A DNA stretch of 64,000 nucleotides from Modestobacter sp. VKM Ac-2986 (GCF_026967795.1 NZ_JAPVBH010000004.1:310001-374000), one strand, 5' to 3'. Counted from the first letter of the stretch, positions 38,498 to 46,826 are shown. Made by a program: numbers and translations. Notes: generated by a model from the letters alone, not told the origin.

Positions 38498-38833
38498 TCA
38501 GGCGCGGCGGCGGAGGCGGCGGCGCTCACGCTCGGAGAGGCCGCCCCAGATGCCGAACCGCTCGTCGTTGCCCAGCGCGTACTCCAGGCACTCGGCCCGG
38601 ACCTCGCAGCCGGTGCAGATCTTCTTCGCCTCGCGGGTGGAGCCGCCCTTCTCCGGGAAGAAGGCCTCCGGGTCGGTCTCGGCGCACAGCGCGCGCTCCT
38701 GCCACCCCTGCTCGTCGCCGTCCAGCAGGCCGAAGCCGGCGTCGAAGACGCTGGTCGCACCCCGCACGTCGGCAGCCGGCGTGGGCGCCGTCGTGGACTG
38801 GTGCTCGCTCAACCAAGAGACCTCGGCCATCAC
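38498..38833 (-). CDS. whiB2: WhiB-family iron-sulfur regulator WhiB2/WhmD
   Basis: 111 aa. The WhiB domain has four cysteines for a [4Fe-4S] cluster (RALCAETDPEAFFPEKG, then KKICTGCEVRAECLEYAL), the G-I-W-G-G turn (FGIWGGLSERE) and a basic tail RRRLRRRA. WhiB2 is needed for septation in mycobacteria and WhiD for sporulation in Streptomyces. The 45-aa N-terminal extension is usual for WhiB2. The codons at 38833 (GTG) and 38830 (ATG) are both possible starts. Divergent from fbiA, as in M. tuberculosis. Confidence 0.93.
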   Translation of the reverse strand: MMAEVSWLSEHQSTTAPTPAADVRGATSVFDAGFGLLDGDEQGWQERALCAETDPEAFFPEKGGSTREAKKICTGCEVRAECLEYALGNDERFGIWGGLSERERRRLRRRA

Positions 38834-38912
38834 GTTGCGTCCCCTCTCGCTCCGTCACGGCGTGCGTCCCCGGGCGGTTCCCGGGCGGCCAGCGCCTGAT
38901 GACGACATCGGA

Positions 38913-38942
38913 ATTACACGCGTGTCGTTGAGTCGGGGTCAA
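38913..38942 (-). promoter_or_regulatory. whiB2 promoter
   Basis: -35 TTGACC (38942-38937) and -10 TGTAAT (38918-38913), spacer 18, about 80 nt before the whiB2 start. The ATTACAC on the plus strand here mirrors GTGTAAT at 38952-38958, a 7-bp inverted repeat. The rest of this 298-bp gap up to fbiA holds no gene. Confidence 0.55.
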
Positions 38943-39119
38943 GTCGGACCGGTGTAATGCCCAGACTCACAGGTCACACCCGTCCCGCGTCGTCCGGTGG
39001 TGGTCACCAGCCACCCCGACACGCCGCCCGCCTGGACACCATCTGCCATGGGGACAGGCCCGTTTCGTGCAGTTCGCCGGGGCCGGTGCCGGGTGCCCGG
39101 TGCACTTCTGCCGATCAGG

Positions 39120-39125
39120 CACCAT
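39120..39125 (+). promoter_or_regulatory. -10-like hexamer before fbiA
   Basis: CACCAT, 6-nt gap (ggcggg) to GTG 39132. Confidence 0.35.
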
Positions 39126-39131
39126 GGCGGG

Positions 39132-40082
39132 GTGCACATCGTCGTTCTGGCCGGTGGCGTCGGTGGCGCCCGCTTCCTCCGTGGCCTGCTGGACGCCGCA
39201 CCCGACGCCGAGGTCACCGCGGTGGTCAACACCGGCGACGACGTGACGATGCACGGGCTGCGGATCTGCCCCGACCTGGACACCGTGATGTACACGCTCG
39301 GTGACGGGATCGACGAGGAGCGCGGCTGGGGCCAGCGCGGCGAGACCTGGACGGTCAAGGAGCAGCTGGCCGCCTACGGCGCCGAGCCGACCTGGTTCGG
39401 CCTCGGTGACCGCGACCTCGCCACGCACCTGGTGCGCACCCGGATGCTCGGCGCAGGCCACCCGCTGTCGGAGGTCACCGCGACCCTGGCGCAGCGCTGG
39501 CAGCCCGGCGTCCGGCTGCTGCCGATGAGCGACCAGCGGGTGGAGACCCACGTGGTCGTCGACGACCCGGCGACCGGTGGCGAGCGCACGATCCACTTCC
39601 AGGAGTGGTGGGTGCGCCACCGCGCCGCGCTCGACGCGCACCGGTTCGTCCAGGTCGGCGTGGAGGACGCCCGGCCCGGTCCGGGGGTGGTGGAGGCGCT
39701 GACCACCGCCGACGCGGTGCTCCTCGCCCCGTCCAACCCCGTGGTGTCCATCGGCACCGTGCTGGGGGTGCCGGGCGTCCGCGACGCGCTCCGGGCCGCG
39801 TCCGGGCGGGTCGTCGGTGTGTCCCCCATCGTGTCCGGCGCGGCGCTGCGCGGCATGGCCGACCGCTGCCTGCCGGTGCTGGGCGTAGAGGTCAGCGCCG
39901 AGGGCGTGGGCCGGCACTACGGCGCCCGCTCCGCCGGCGGGGTGCTCGACGCCTGGCTGGTGCACACCGGCGACGCCGCCGCCGTCCCCGGTGTCGAGGT
40001 CCGCTCGGTGCCGCTGCTGATGAGCGACCCGGCCGCCACCCGCGCGCTGGCCCGGGCCGCGCTGGACGCCGCCGGTGTCTGA
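39132..40082 (+). CDS. fbiA: 2-phospho-L-lactate (phosphoenolpyruvyl) transferase, F420 synthesis
   Basis: 316 aa. FbiA/CofD joins the activated phosphoenolpyruvate or phospholactate moiety to the deazaflavin Fo, giving (dehydro-)F420-0. Landmarks: N-terminal VVLAGGVGGARFLRGLL, NTGDDVTMHGLRICPDLDTV, the substrate loop PMSDQRVETHVVV and LLAPSNPVVSIGTVLGVPGV. GTG 39132 gives the canonical V/M-x-I-V-V-L-A-G-G start. It precedes fbiB by 76 bp with a hairpin between them. It matches Rv3261. Confidence 0.95.
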   Translation: MHIVVLAGGVGGARFLRGLLDAAPDAEVTAVVNTGDDVTMHGLRICPDLDTVMYTLGDGIDEERGWGQRGETWTVKEQLAAYGAEPTWFGLGDRDLATHLVRTRMLGAGHPLSEVTATLAQRWQPGVRLLPMSDQRVETHVVVDDPATGGERTIHFQEWWVRHRAALDAHRFVQVGVEDARPGPGVVEALTTADAVLLAPSNPVVSIGTVLGVPGVRDALRAASGRVVGVSPIVSGAALRGMADRCLPVLGVEVSAEGVGRHYGARSAGGVLDAWLVHTGDAAAVPGVEVRSVPLLMSDPAATRALARAALDAAGV

Positions 40083-40083
40083 C

Positions 40084-40143
40084 GGAGGACCCCCCTGCCC
40101 CCCGCCACTCGCGAGCTCGCGGCGGGCCCCTGCAGGGGGGCCT
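40084..40143 (+). terminator. Dispersed hairpin family member D, between fbiA and fbiB
   Basis: Outer arms CCCCCCTGC / GCAGGGGGG around CACTCGCGAGCTCGCG. It starts 1 nt after the fbiA stop and ends 15 nt before fbiB, so it could act as an attenuator inside the operon. Confidence 0.75.
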
Positions 40144-40158
40144 GAGCCGGGGATCTCG

Positions 40159-41199
40159 GTGCACCCGGTGCCGGGGCTGCCGGAGTTCGTCCCCGGGGAC
40201 GACCTCGCCGCGGCCCTCGCGTCCGCCGCCCCCTGGCTGGCCGACGACGACGTCCTGGTGGTGACCAGCAAGGTCGTGGCCAAGGTCGAGGGCAACCTGG
40301 TGCGCGTCGAGCCCGGCGCCGACCGGGAGGCCGCGCGGCAGCAGGCGATCACCGACGAGACGGTGCGGGTGGTGGCCCGCCGCGGCCCGCTACGGATCGT
40401 GGAGACCCGGCACGGCTGGGTCGTCGCCGCTGCCGGCATCGACGCCTCCAACGTCGCCGCCGACACCCTGGTGCTGTTGCCGGCCGACGCCGACGCCTCC
40501 GCCCGCCGACTGCGCGAGCGGCTGGCCGAGCTGCTGGGCGTGACCGTGGCGGTCGTGGTCAGCGACACCTTCGGCCGCCCGTGGCGGGACGGCGTGGCCG
40601 ACGTGGCCATCGGCGCGGCCGGGCTGCCCGCGCTGGTCGACCACCGCGGCAGCCTCGACTCGCACGGCAACCGGCTGGAGACCACCCAGGTCGCGGTGGT
40701 CGACGAGCTCGCCGCCGCCGCCGACCTGGTGAAGGGCAAGCTCAGCGGCGTCCCGGTCGCCGTCGTCCGCGGGTTGCACCTCACCGCGCCGGCGCCGGAC
40801 ACCGGCACGCGCCCGCTGGTGCGGCTGGGCCCGGGCGACCTGTTCGCCACCGGCACCCGCGACCTGGTCGGCAGCCGCGGCCCGGCGCCGTTGCTCACCC
40901 GCCGCCCCGGCGCCGGGCAGGCGGTCACCGAGGCGTTCCGGGTCGCGGTCACCGCGCTGCCGGAGTTCCCCGTCGTCTTCCGCTACGGCCTGGAGGACGA
41001 CGGTGCCGACGGCGACGTGGTCGCCGTCCACCTGGCCGAGCCGGTCACGCCGGGGGCCGCGCTGTCCGTCGGCGCGCTCGTCGGCGCCGCGCTGGTCCAG
41101 CTGCAGGCGGAGGGGTGGGCCACCCGCTGGGTGCCGGTGGCCACCCTCGGCGGCAGCTCGCTGGTCGGCCGGCTGCGGCTGGGCGCCCCTCCTCACTGA
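40159..41199 (+). CDS. fbiB: F420-0:gamma-glutamyl ligase, short FbiB without a full reductase domain
   Basis: 346 aa. The ligase domain (about 1-240) adds glutamates to F420-0: GLPEFVPGDDLAAAL, VVTSKVVAKVEG, VVVSDTFGRPWRDGVADVAIG, AAADLVKGKLSGVPVAVVRG. Mycobacterial FbiB (about 448 aa) then has an FMN nitroreductase-like domain that reduces dehydro-F420-0; here only about 100 residues follow, with a remnant pattern VGALVGAALVQLQAEGWATRW and no FMN-binding motif visible. GTG 40159 starts after the hairpin; GTG 40075 is in frame but would place the hairpin inside the coding region. Confidence 0.88.
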   Translation: MHPVPGLPEFVPGDDLAAALASAAPWLADDDVLVVTSKVVAKVEGNLVRVEPGADREAARQQAITDETVRVVARRGPLRIVETRHGWVVAAAGIDASNVAADTLVLLPADADASARRLRERLAELLGVTVAVVVSDTFGRPWRDGVADVAIGAAGLPALVDHRGSLDSHGNRLETTQVAVVDELAAAADLVKGKLSGVPVAVVRGLHLTAPAPDTGTRPLVRLGPGDLFATGTRDLVGSRGPAPLLTRRPGAGQAVTEAFRVAVTALPEFPVVFRYGLEDDGADGDVVAVHLAEPVTPGAALSVGALVGAALVQLQAEGWATRWVPVATLGGSSLVGRLRLGAPPH

Positions 41200-41236
41200 G
41201 GGGTGGGTGCGGCTGTGCCCCTCCGGGTGCAGTCGA

Positions 41237-41242
41237 TAGCGT
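41237..41242 (+). promoter_or_regulatory. -10 hexamer, probable leaderless start of rmlC
   Basis: TAGCGT, 6-nt gap (cgggcc) to GTG 41249. Confidence 0.5.
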
Positions 41243-41248
41243 CGGGCC

Positions 41249-41848
41249 GTGGAGATCCGCGAGCTCGCCGTGCCCGACAGCTACGTCCTGGACCTGGTGC
41301 CGCACGGTGACGCCCGGGGCCGGTTCACCGAGTGGTACCGCGCCGACGTCCTCGCCGAGGCCGTGGGGCGCCCGCTGCCCCTGGCCCAGGCCAACCACAG
41401 CGTGTCCGCCCGTGGCGTGCTGCGCGGCGTGCACTTCGCCCTCGTCCCGCCGGGGCAGGCCAAGTACGTCTACTGCCCGGCCGGCCGGGTGCTCGACGTG
41501 GTCGTCGACGTCCGGGTCGGCTCACCCACCTTCGGCGTGCACGACGCGGTGGTGCTCGACAGCGAGCAGCCGCGCGCGGTGTACCTGGCCGAGGGGCTGG
41601 GTCACGCGTTCGTCTCCCTGGCCGACGCCAGCTCGGTGACCTACCTGGTCTCCAGCGGCTACTCCCCGGGCCGGGAGTTCGGCGTCCACCCGTTGGACCC
41701 GGCGCTGGACCTGCCGTGGCCGGCCGACCTGGAGTTCGAGCTGTCGGCCAAGGACCTCGCCGCCCCGACCCTCGAGCAGGCCCGCGAGCAGGGCCTGCTG
41801 CCCACCCTGGAGCAGTGCACCGCCCGCTACGCCGAGCAGCGAGCCTGA
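41249..41848 (+). CDS. rmlC: dTDP-4-dehydrorhamnose 3,5-epimerase
   Basis: 199 aa. Third step of dTDP-L-rhamnose synthesis. The cupin core has RGRFTEWYRAD, NHSVSARGVLRGVHF (catalytic His), KYVYCPAGRVLDVVVD and the region around EGLGHAFVSL. The C-terminal segment (LDLPWPADLEFELSAKDLAA) is the usual tail. GTG 41249. It faces rmlD across two palindromes. All four rml genes are within 3.6 kb here, whereas in M. tuberculosis they are scattered. Confidence 0.92.
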   Translation: MEIRELAVPDSYVLDLVPHGDARGRFTEWYRADVLAEAVGRPLPLAQANHSVSARGVLRGVHFALVPPGQAKYVYCPAGRVLDVVVDVRVGSPTFGVHDAVVLDSEQPRAVYLAEGLGHAFVSLADASSVTYLVSSGYSPGREFGVHPLDPALDLPWPADLEFELSAKDLAAPTLEQAREQGLLPTLEQCTARYAEQRA

Positions 41849-41855
41849 CCCTCGA

Positions 41856-41879
41856 GGGCCATGTCCGCGAACATGGCCC
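41856..41879. terminator. Hairpin downstream of rmlC
   Basis: GGGCCATGT, 6-nt loop, ACATGGCCC; 7 nt after the rmlC stop. Confidence 0.65.
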
Positions 41880-41895
41880 CTTCCGGTCCGCGACG

Positions 41896-41937
41896 AGCCG
41901 TGAGGGGCGGAAGTGGCCACTTTCGCCCTCACGGGCT
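41896..41937. terminator. Hairpin downstream of rmlD
   Basis: AGCCGTGAGGGGCGGAAG and CTTTCGCCCTCACGGGCT pair with small bulges around the palindrome AGTGGCCACT. Adjacent to the rmlD stop. Confidence 0.65.
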
Positions 41938-41938
41938 G

Positions 41939-42823
41939 TCAGGGGCGAAGCGCGCCGAGGGCGGTGAGGCAGTCGCGGAGCGAGGGTTCCCAGGCCGGGA
42001 GCGGGGTGAGGCCGGCGGCGGTCCAGCCGGTGCCGGCCAGCACCGAGTAGGCGGGCCGGTGGGCCGGGGTCGGGTAGGCGCTGGTCGGGATGGGCAGCAC
42101 CCGCGCGGGGTCGGCGCCGGCGCCGGTGAAGACCGCCTGCGCCAGCCCGTGCCAGGTGGTGGCGCCGGTGTTGGTGGCGTGCAGGACGCCGCGGGTCGAG
42201 GTCTGCGCGACCTCGACCAGGGCGCGGGCGAGGTCGGCGGCCCAGGTGGGGCTGCCGGTCTGGTCGGCCACCACCGAGACGGTGTCCCGCTCGGACTCCA
42301 GCCGGAGCATGGTGCGCACGAAGTTCTTCCCGTGCGCGGCGTACACCCAGGCGGTGCGCACCACCACGGCGTCGTCGTCCACGGCGGCGACGGCGCGTTC
42401 GCCGGCGAGCTTGGTGCGCCCGTACGCCGTCCTCGGGGCCGGCTCGTCGTCGGTGCGGTAGGGCCGGTCGGCGTCGCCGGCGAAGACGTAGTCGGTGGAG
42501 ACGTGCACCAGGCGGCCACGGCCGGCCAGCTCCTCGGCCAGCCAGCCCGGCGCCGACCCGTTGACCAGCCCGGCGACCGTCTCGTCGCCCTCGGCGGCGT
42601 CGACGGCGGTGTAGGCGGCGGCGTTGAGCACCACCGGGCGGGCGCCGCGGGCCAGGGCGTCGTCCCGCCAGGCGCCGACCACCCCGCGCACCTGCGCCTC
42701 GTCGGTGAGGTCGAGCGCGGCACGGCCCAGGGCGGTGACGTCGGCGCCGGCGAGCAGCGCCTGCAGGTCGGTGCCCAGCTGCCCGGTCGCGCCGGTGACC
42801 AGCCAGGCGGTCGGGGCGGTCAC
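41939..42823 (-). CDS. rmlD: dTDP-4-dehydrorhamnose reductase
   Basis: 294 aa. Last step of dTDP-L-rhamnose synthesis, NAD(P)H dependent. N-terminal LVTGATGQLGTDL (dinucleotide binding), NAAAYTAVDAAE, STDYVFAGD and the catalytic YGRTKLAGE (Tyr-x3-Lys). The C-terminal half contains the SDR-type DQTGSPTWAADLA substrate segment. GTG 42823 overlaps the rmlB stop, so the two are coupled. Order matches Rv3266c being next to wbbL in mycobacteria, though here rmlB and rmlA lie between. Confidence 0.94.
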   Translation of the reverse strand: MTAPTAWLVTGATGQLGTDLQALLAGADVTALGRAALDLTDEAQVRGVVGAWRDDALARGARPVVLNAAAYTAVDAAEGDETVAGLVNGSAPGWLAEELAGRGRLVHVSTDYVFAGDADRPYRTDDEPAPRTAYGRTKLAGERAVAAVDDDAVVVRTAWVYAAHGKNFVRTMLRLESERDTVSVVADQTGSPTWAADLARALVEVAQTSTRGVLHATNTGATTWHGLAQAVFTGAGADPARVLPIPTSAYPTPAHRPAYSVLAGTGWTAAGLTPLPAWEPSLRDCLTALGALRP

Positions 42824-43818
42824 GCCCGGGCGGTGGCGGCGGCGGCCTTGAGCGGCTCCCACCAGGCGCGGTTGTCCCGGTACCACTGCACGGTCAGCGC
42901 CAGCCCCTCCTCGAAGCCCATCCGCGGGGCGTAGCCGAGGGCGGCGGTCTTCGAGTGGTCGACGGAGTAGCGCAGGTCGTGGCCACCGCCGCGGGGGTCG
43001 ACGATGTGGTCGACGTAGCTCCAGTCGCGGCCGGTGGCCGCCAGCAGCTTCTCCGTCAGCTCCCGGTTGGACAGCTCCCGGCCGCCGCCGATGTTGTAGA
43101 ACTCCCCCGCCGCGCCCTGCTCCAGCACCAGCTGGATGCCGCGGCAGTGGTCGTCGACGAACAGCCAATCGCGCACGTTGGCGCCCTCGCCGTAGAGCGG
43201 GACCGTGTGCCCGTCGAGCAGGTTGGTCACGAACAGCGGGATGACCTTCTCCGGGAAGTGGTACGGCCCGTAGTTGTTGCTGCACCGGGTGACGGAGATG
43301 TCCAGCCCGTAGGTCTTCGCGTAGGCGCGGGCGATCAGGTCGCTGCCGGCCTTGGCCGCCGAGTAGGGCGAGTTGGGCTCCAGGAGGTGGTCCTCGGTCC
43401 AGGAGCCGGTGTCGATGGAGCCGTAGACCTCGTCGGTGGAGACGTGCACGACCCGGCGGACCCGGTGGCGCAGGCAGGCCTCGAACACCTGCTGGGCACC
43501 GAGCACGTTGGTCAGCACGAAGTCGGCGGCGGCCCCGCCGATCGAGCGGTCCACGTGGGACTCGGCGGCGAAGTTGACCACCACGTCGTGCCCGGGGACG
43601 GCGGCGTCGAGGTCGGCGGGTGAGCAGATGTCGCCCTGCACGAACCGGTAGCGCGGGTTCGCAGCGATCGGGGCCAGGTTGGCCAGGTTGCCGGCGTAGG
43701 TGAGCTTGTCGAACACCGTCACCTCGGCGTCCTCGAAGCCCGGGTAGCCGCCGGACAGCATGGTCCGGACGTAGTGGGATCCGATGAAGCCGGCACCGCC
43801 GGTGACCAGGACGCGCAT
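42820..43818 (-). CDS. rmlB: dTDP-glucose 4,6-dehydratase
   Basis: 332 aa. Converts dTDP-glucose to dTDP-4-keto-6-deoxyglucose with bound NAD. MRVLVTGGAGFIGSHYVR at the start, NFAAESHVDRSI, STDEVYGSI, YSAAKAGSD (Tyr-x3-Lys) and NNYGPYHFPEKVIPLF are all family hallmarks, giving a full set of active-site residues. ATG 43818. It is transcribed divergently from rmlA with 111 bp between them, and overlaps rmlD at its end. Confidence 0.96.
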   Translation of the reverse strand: MRVLVTGGAGFIGSHYVRTMLSGGYPGFEDAEVTVFDKLTYAGNLANLAPIAANPRYRFVQGDICSPADLDAAVPGHDVVVNFAAESHVDRSIGGAAADFVLTNVLGAQQVFEACLRHRVRRVVHVSTDEVYGSIDTGSWTEDHLLEPNSPYSAAKAGSDLIARAYAKTYGLDISVTRCSNNYGPYHFPEKVIPLFVTNLLDGHTVPLYGEGANVRDWLFVDDHCRGIQLVLEQGAAGEFYNIGGGRELSNRELTEKLLAATGRDWSYVDHIVDPRGGGHDLRYSVDHSKTAALGYAPRMGFEEGLALTVQWYRDNRAWWEPLKAAAATARA

Positions 43819-43917
43819 GCCGGTGACCGTAGTCAACGCGGGCCGACGGCCGGGGGACGAAGCGGTGTCGGTCATCCGCCGGGGTGAGCGTGACTGCCCG
43901 TGTCCGGACGCGGGCTC

Positions 43918-43923
43918 TAAGTT
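43918..43923 (+). promoter_or_regulatory. -10 hexamer, probable leaderless start of rmlA
   Basis: TAAGTT, 6-nt gap (cagccc) to ATG 43930. Confidence 0.5.
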
Positions 43924-43929
43924 CAGCCC

Positions 43930-44793
43930 ATGCGCGGGATCATCCTGGCCGGTGGGACCGGCAGTCGTCTGTGGCCGATCACCCTCGGCGTCAGCAAGCA
44001 GCTCATGCCGGTCTACGACAAGCCGATGATCTACTACCCGCTGTCCACGCTGATGATGGCGGGGATCCGCGAGGTCCTGGTCATCACCACCCCGGAGGAC
44101 CGGGACGCCTTCGCCCGTCTGCTCGGCGACGGCAGCCGGCTCGGCATGCGGATCGAGTACGCCGTGCAGCCCCGCCCCGAGGGCCTGGCGCAGGCGTTCC
44201 TGATCGGTGCGGACTTCCTCGACGGGCAGGCCGCCGCCCTGGTGCTGGGCGACAACATCTTCTACGGCGCGGGCCTGGGCACCGCGCTCTCCCGGCTCCC
44301 GGAGCCCGACGGCGGGCACGTCTTCGCCTACCACGTGGCCAACCCGCAGGACTACGGCGTCGTGGAGTTCGACGCGTCCGGCCGGGTGCTGTCCATCGAG
44401 GAGAAGCCGGCCACGCCGAAGAGCTCCTACGCCGTCCCCGGCCTGTACTTCTTCGGCCGCGACGTCGTCGAGGTGGCCCGCGGCATCACCCCCAGCGCGC
44501 GGGGCGAGCTGGAGATCACCGCGGTCAACGACCACTACCTGCGCGCCGACCGGCTCACCGTCACCGTGCTGGACCGCGGCACCGCCTGGCTGGACACCGG
44601 CACCTTCGCCTCGCTGCGCCAGGCCACCGAGTTCGTCTCCGTGGTCGAGGAACGGCAGGGCCTGAAGATCGGCTGCATCGAGGAGGTCGCCTGGCGCAAC
44701 GGCTGGCTGGACGACGAGGGCCTGCGCGCCATCGCCGAGCCGCTGGGCAAGAGCGGCTACGGCGCCTACCTGCTCGGCCTGCTCGCCGGCTGA
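43930..44793 (+). CDS. rmlA: Glucose-1-phosphate thymidylyltransferase
   Basis: 287 aa, typical length. First step: glucose-1-P plus dTTP to dTDP-glucose. The nucleotidyl loop [20 protein letters not shown], substrate regions [28 protein letters not shown] and [19 protein letters not shown] are all conserved. The C-terminal [20 protein letters not shown] is also characteristic. ATG 43930. It is followed by a compact terminator. Confidence 0.96.
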   Translation: MRGIILAGGTGSRLWPITLGVSKQLMPVYDKPMIYYPLSTLMMAGIREVLVITTPEDRDAFARLLGDGSRLGMRIEYAVQPRPEGLAQAFLIGADFLDGQAAALVLGDNIFYGAGLGTALSRLPEPDGGHVFAYHVANPQDYGVVEFDASGRVLSIEEKPATPKSSYAVPGLYFFGRDVVEVARGITPSARGELEITAVNDHYLRADRLTVTVLDRGTAWLDTGTFASLRQATEFVSVVEERQGLKIGCIEEVAWRNGWLDDEGLRAIAEPLGKSGYGAYLLGLLAG

Positions 44794-44794
44794 G

Positions 44795-44817
44795 CCGGGG
44801 GGACGCCGTCCCCCCGG
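44795..44817 (+). terminator. Terminator of rmlA
   Basis: CCGGGGGGACG and CGTCCCCCCGG, starting 1 nt after the stop. Confidence 0.75.
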
Positions 44818-44822
44818 TCAGG

Positions 44823-44963
44823 TCAGGCCGGGACGACGTCGGTGGTGAGCGCGAGCTCGCTGACGATGCCCGGCGACCCGGGCCGGACGCTGTTCGCCTG
44901 CTGCGCCCCGGCGGGCACGTCCTCCCGCGAGGCGCTGGACCCGCTGGCCAGCTGGTCGCTCAC
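44823..44963 (-). CDS. Possible small protein (46 aa)
   Basis: GTG 44963 opens a 46-codon frame: Ser/Ala-rich, with SSASREDVPAGAQQANSV and a C-terminal ELALTTDVVPA. There is no convincing ribosome binding site and no -10 hexamer at the usual distance. It lies between the rmlA terminator and hairpin E. It could be chance; listed because the 265-bp gap otherwise holds only hairpins. Confidence 0.2.
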   Translation of the reverse strand: MSDQLASGSSASREDVPAGAQQANSVRPGSPGIVSELALTTDVVPA

Positions 44964-44983
44964 CAGCCGTCCCCGCGTCTGGT

Positions 44984-45042
44984 GAAGGACCTCCTCGCCC
45001 CCCACCACTCGCGGGCTCGTGGCGGGCCCCTGCGAGGAGGCC
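44984..45042 (+). terminator. Dispersed hairpin family member E
   Basis: GAAGGACC, then arms CCTCCTCGC / GCGAGGAGG around CACTCGCGGGCTCGTGG. It lies between rmlA and the convergent glycosylase gene, not directly after a stop. Confidence 0.75.
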
Positions 45043-45058
45043 GCGAGCCGGCGGAGGC

Positions 45059-45994
45059 CTAGAAGGCCCGGTAGTCCGTCGGCGCCATCCGGGGGCCGCG
45101 CTTGGGCGGCATGCTGCCGCCGATCCCGAGCAGCCGGACGACGCGCTGTCGGTGCCCGCGCCAGGGCTCGAGCAGCTCCAGCATCCCCGCGTCGTCGGTC
45201 TTGCGGCGGGCCAGCGACCAGCCGACCAGGTTCTTCAGGTGGTAGTCCCCGACGCTGACCTCGTCCGGGCAGCCCAACGCGCGCTGCACGACCTCGGCGG
45301 CGGTCCACACCCCGATGCCGGGCACCGACTGCAGCCGGCGGCGCAGCAGCGCGCAGTCCTCCTCGTGGTCACGCATATCGGTGACCTCCAGCCGGGAGGC
45401 CACCGAGGCGACCGCCCGCAGCGCGCGGCGGCGGGCGCCGTCCAGGCCGCAGGCGTGCCACTGCCAGTCGGTGACCGCCAGCACCCGCTCCGGCGAGGGC
45501 AGCACCCGCATCCCCTCCGGTGCCGGGCCGGGCGCCGGCTCCCCCGCCAGCCGCAGCAGCTCCCGCCAGGTGCGGTGCGCCTCGATGCCGGTGACCTTCT
45601 GCTCCAGGACGGCGGGCAGCAGGGCGTCCCACACCCGCCCGGTGCTGCCCAGCCGCAGCCACGGGCTGGCGCGGTGCAGCCGCTCCACCAGCGGGTGGGC
45701 GGCGGCGTCGAAGCCGTCGACGCAGTCCTCGGCGCCCAGCCAGCGCGCCGCGGTCGCCCCGGCCCAGTCGGCACCGGGCCCCCACGCCTGCACCCGCACC
45801 GCGGTGGCGCCGCCGGACAGCCGCACGGTGGCGGGGCCGTCGGGGGTGCTCGTCGTCCGCCAGACGCCGTCCTCGGCCATCCGCAGCGTCGGGTCGCCGG
45901 TGCCGCGCCGGTCCCGGGACAGGATGCGGCGCACGTCGATCGGCCAGTCGGGGGTGAAGACCGCGTCGTGCCCCAGCTCGGTCGCGGAGCTCAC
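45059..45994 (-). CDS. DNA-3-methyladenine glycosylase II-like (HhH-GPD)
   Basis: 311 aa. AlkA-type base-excision enzyme removing alkylated bases. The helix-hairpin-helix LQSVPGIGVWTAAEVVQRAL is followed by the catalytic Asp in DEVSVGDYHLKNLVGW. The N-terminal half resembles the AlkA-N fold (FTPDWPIDVRRIL), and WDALLPAVLEQKVTG is the usual entry to the HhH domain. GTG 45994 overlaps the stop of the SDR gene by 4 nt, an odd coupling of a repair enzyme with a dehydrogenase. No adaptive-response regulator is nearby. Confidence 0.9.
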   Translation of the reverse strand: MSSATELGHDAVFTPDWPIDVRRILSRDRRGTGDPTLRMAEDGVWRTTSTPDGPATVRLSGGATAVRVQAWGPGADWAGATAARWLGAEDCVDGFDAAAHPLVERLHRASPWLRLGSTGRVWDALLPAVLEQKVTGIEAHRTWRELLRLAGEPAPGPAPEGMRVLPSPERVLAVTDWQWHACGLDGARRRALRAVASVASRLEVTDMRDHEEDCALLRRRLQSVPGIGVWTAAEVVQRALGCPDEVSVGDYHLKNLVGWSLARRKTDDAGMLELLEPWRGHRQRVVRLLGIGGSMPPKRGPRMAPTDYRAF

Positions 45995-46761
45995 TTGGGC
46001 GCCATGCGGAGGGCGCCGTCCATCCGGATGACCTCGCCGTTGAGGTAGTCGTGCCGGATGACGTCCAGCGCCAGCTCGGCGTAGTCCTCGGGGCGGGCCA
46101 GCCGCTTGGGGAACGGGATGCCGGCGGCCAGGCTCTGCTGTGCGGCCTCGGGCAGCCCGGCGACCATCGGGGTGTCGACCAGGCCGGGGGCGATGGTGCA
46201 GACCCGGACGCCGACCGCGGACAGGTCGCGGGCGGCGGGCAGGGTGAGGCCCACGACGCCGCCCTTGCTCGCGGCGTAGGCGACCTGGCCGATCTGCCCC
46301 TCGTAGGCGGCCACCGAGGCGGTGTTCAGGACGATGCCGCGGGAGCCGTCGGCGGCGGGCTCGGTGCGGGCCATCGCCGCCGCCGCCAGCCGCAGCACGT
46401 TGAAGGTGCCGACCAGGTTGACCATCACGGTGCGGGTGAAGTCGGGCAGCCCGTGCGCCGAGCCGTCGCGCTCCAGCGTGCGCCCGACCCAGGCGATGCC
46501 GGCGCAGTTCACCGCGATCCGCAGCGGCCGGCCCTTGCCGGTGGCCTCCTCGACCGCCGCCTGCACCGACGCCTCGTCGGTGACGTCGGTGCGCACGAAC
46601 GTGGTGTCCCCGCCGAGCTCGGCGGCCAGCGCGGTGCCCAGCTCCTCCTGCAGGTCCAGGACCGTCACCGCCACGCCGGCCGCGGTGAGCGCGCGGGTGG
46701 TGGCGGCGCCGAGCCCGGAGGCCCCGCCGGTGACGACAGCGGCGACAGCGAGGTCCTTCAT
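45991..46761 (-). CDS. Short-chain dehydrogenase, 3-hydroxyacyl-CoA dehydrogenase type II-like
   Basis: 256 aa. Classical SDR: TGGASGLGAATTRAL (Gly-rich NAD loop), NCAGIAWVGRT, SVAAYEGQIGQVAYAASKGG (Ser, Tyr-x3-Lys). The sequence pattern (AYEGQIGQ, MDGALRMAPK end) resembles HSD17B10-type 3-hydroxy-2-methylbutyryl-CoA dehydrogenases of fatty-acid and isoleucine breakdown. ATG 46761 follows TACCTT at 7 nt. Coupled to the glycosylase gene. Confidence 0.9.
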   Translation of the reverse strand: MKDLAVAAVVTGGASGLGAATTRALTAAGVAVTVLDLQEELGTALAAELGGDTTFVRTDVTDEASVQAAVEEATGKGRPLRIAVNCAGIAWVGRTLERDGSAHGLPDFTRTVMVNLVGTFNVLRLAAAAMARTEPAADGSRGIVLNTASVAAYEGQIGQVAYAASKGGVVGLTLPAARDLSAVGVRVCTIAPGLVDTPMVAGLPEAAQQSLAAGIPFPKRLARPEDYAELALDVIRHDYLNGEVIRMDGALRMAPK

Positions 46762-46768
46762 GCCGGCC

Positions 46769-46774
46769 AAGGTA
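46769..46774 (-). promoter_or_regulatory. -10 hexamer, probable leaderless start of the SDR gene
   Basis: TACCTT, 7-nt gap to ATG 46761. Confidence 0.45.
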
Positions 46775-46826
46775 ACCCGACCCGGCGGCCCGGCTCCAGG
46801 GTCGAGACCGGAGCCGGGAGCCCCTG

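Noticed and set aside
40075-40158. Longer FbiB starting at GTG 40075
   Set aside because: It would translate the hairpin into a Pro/Arg/Ser stretch unlike FbiB; GTG 40159 leads directly into the conserved GLPEF segment.
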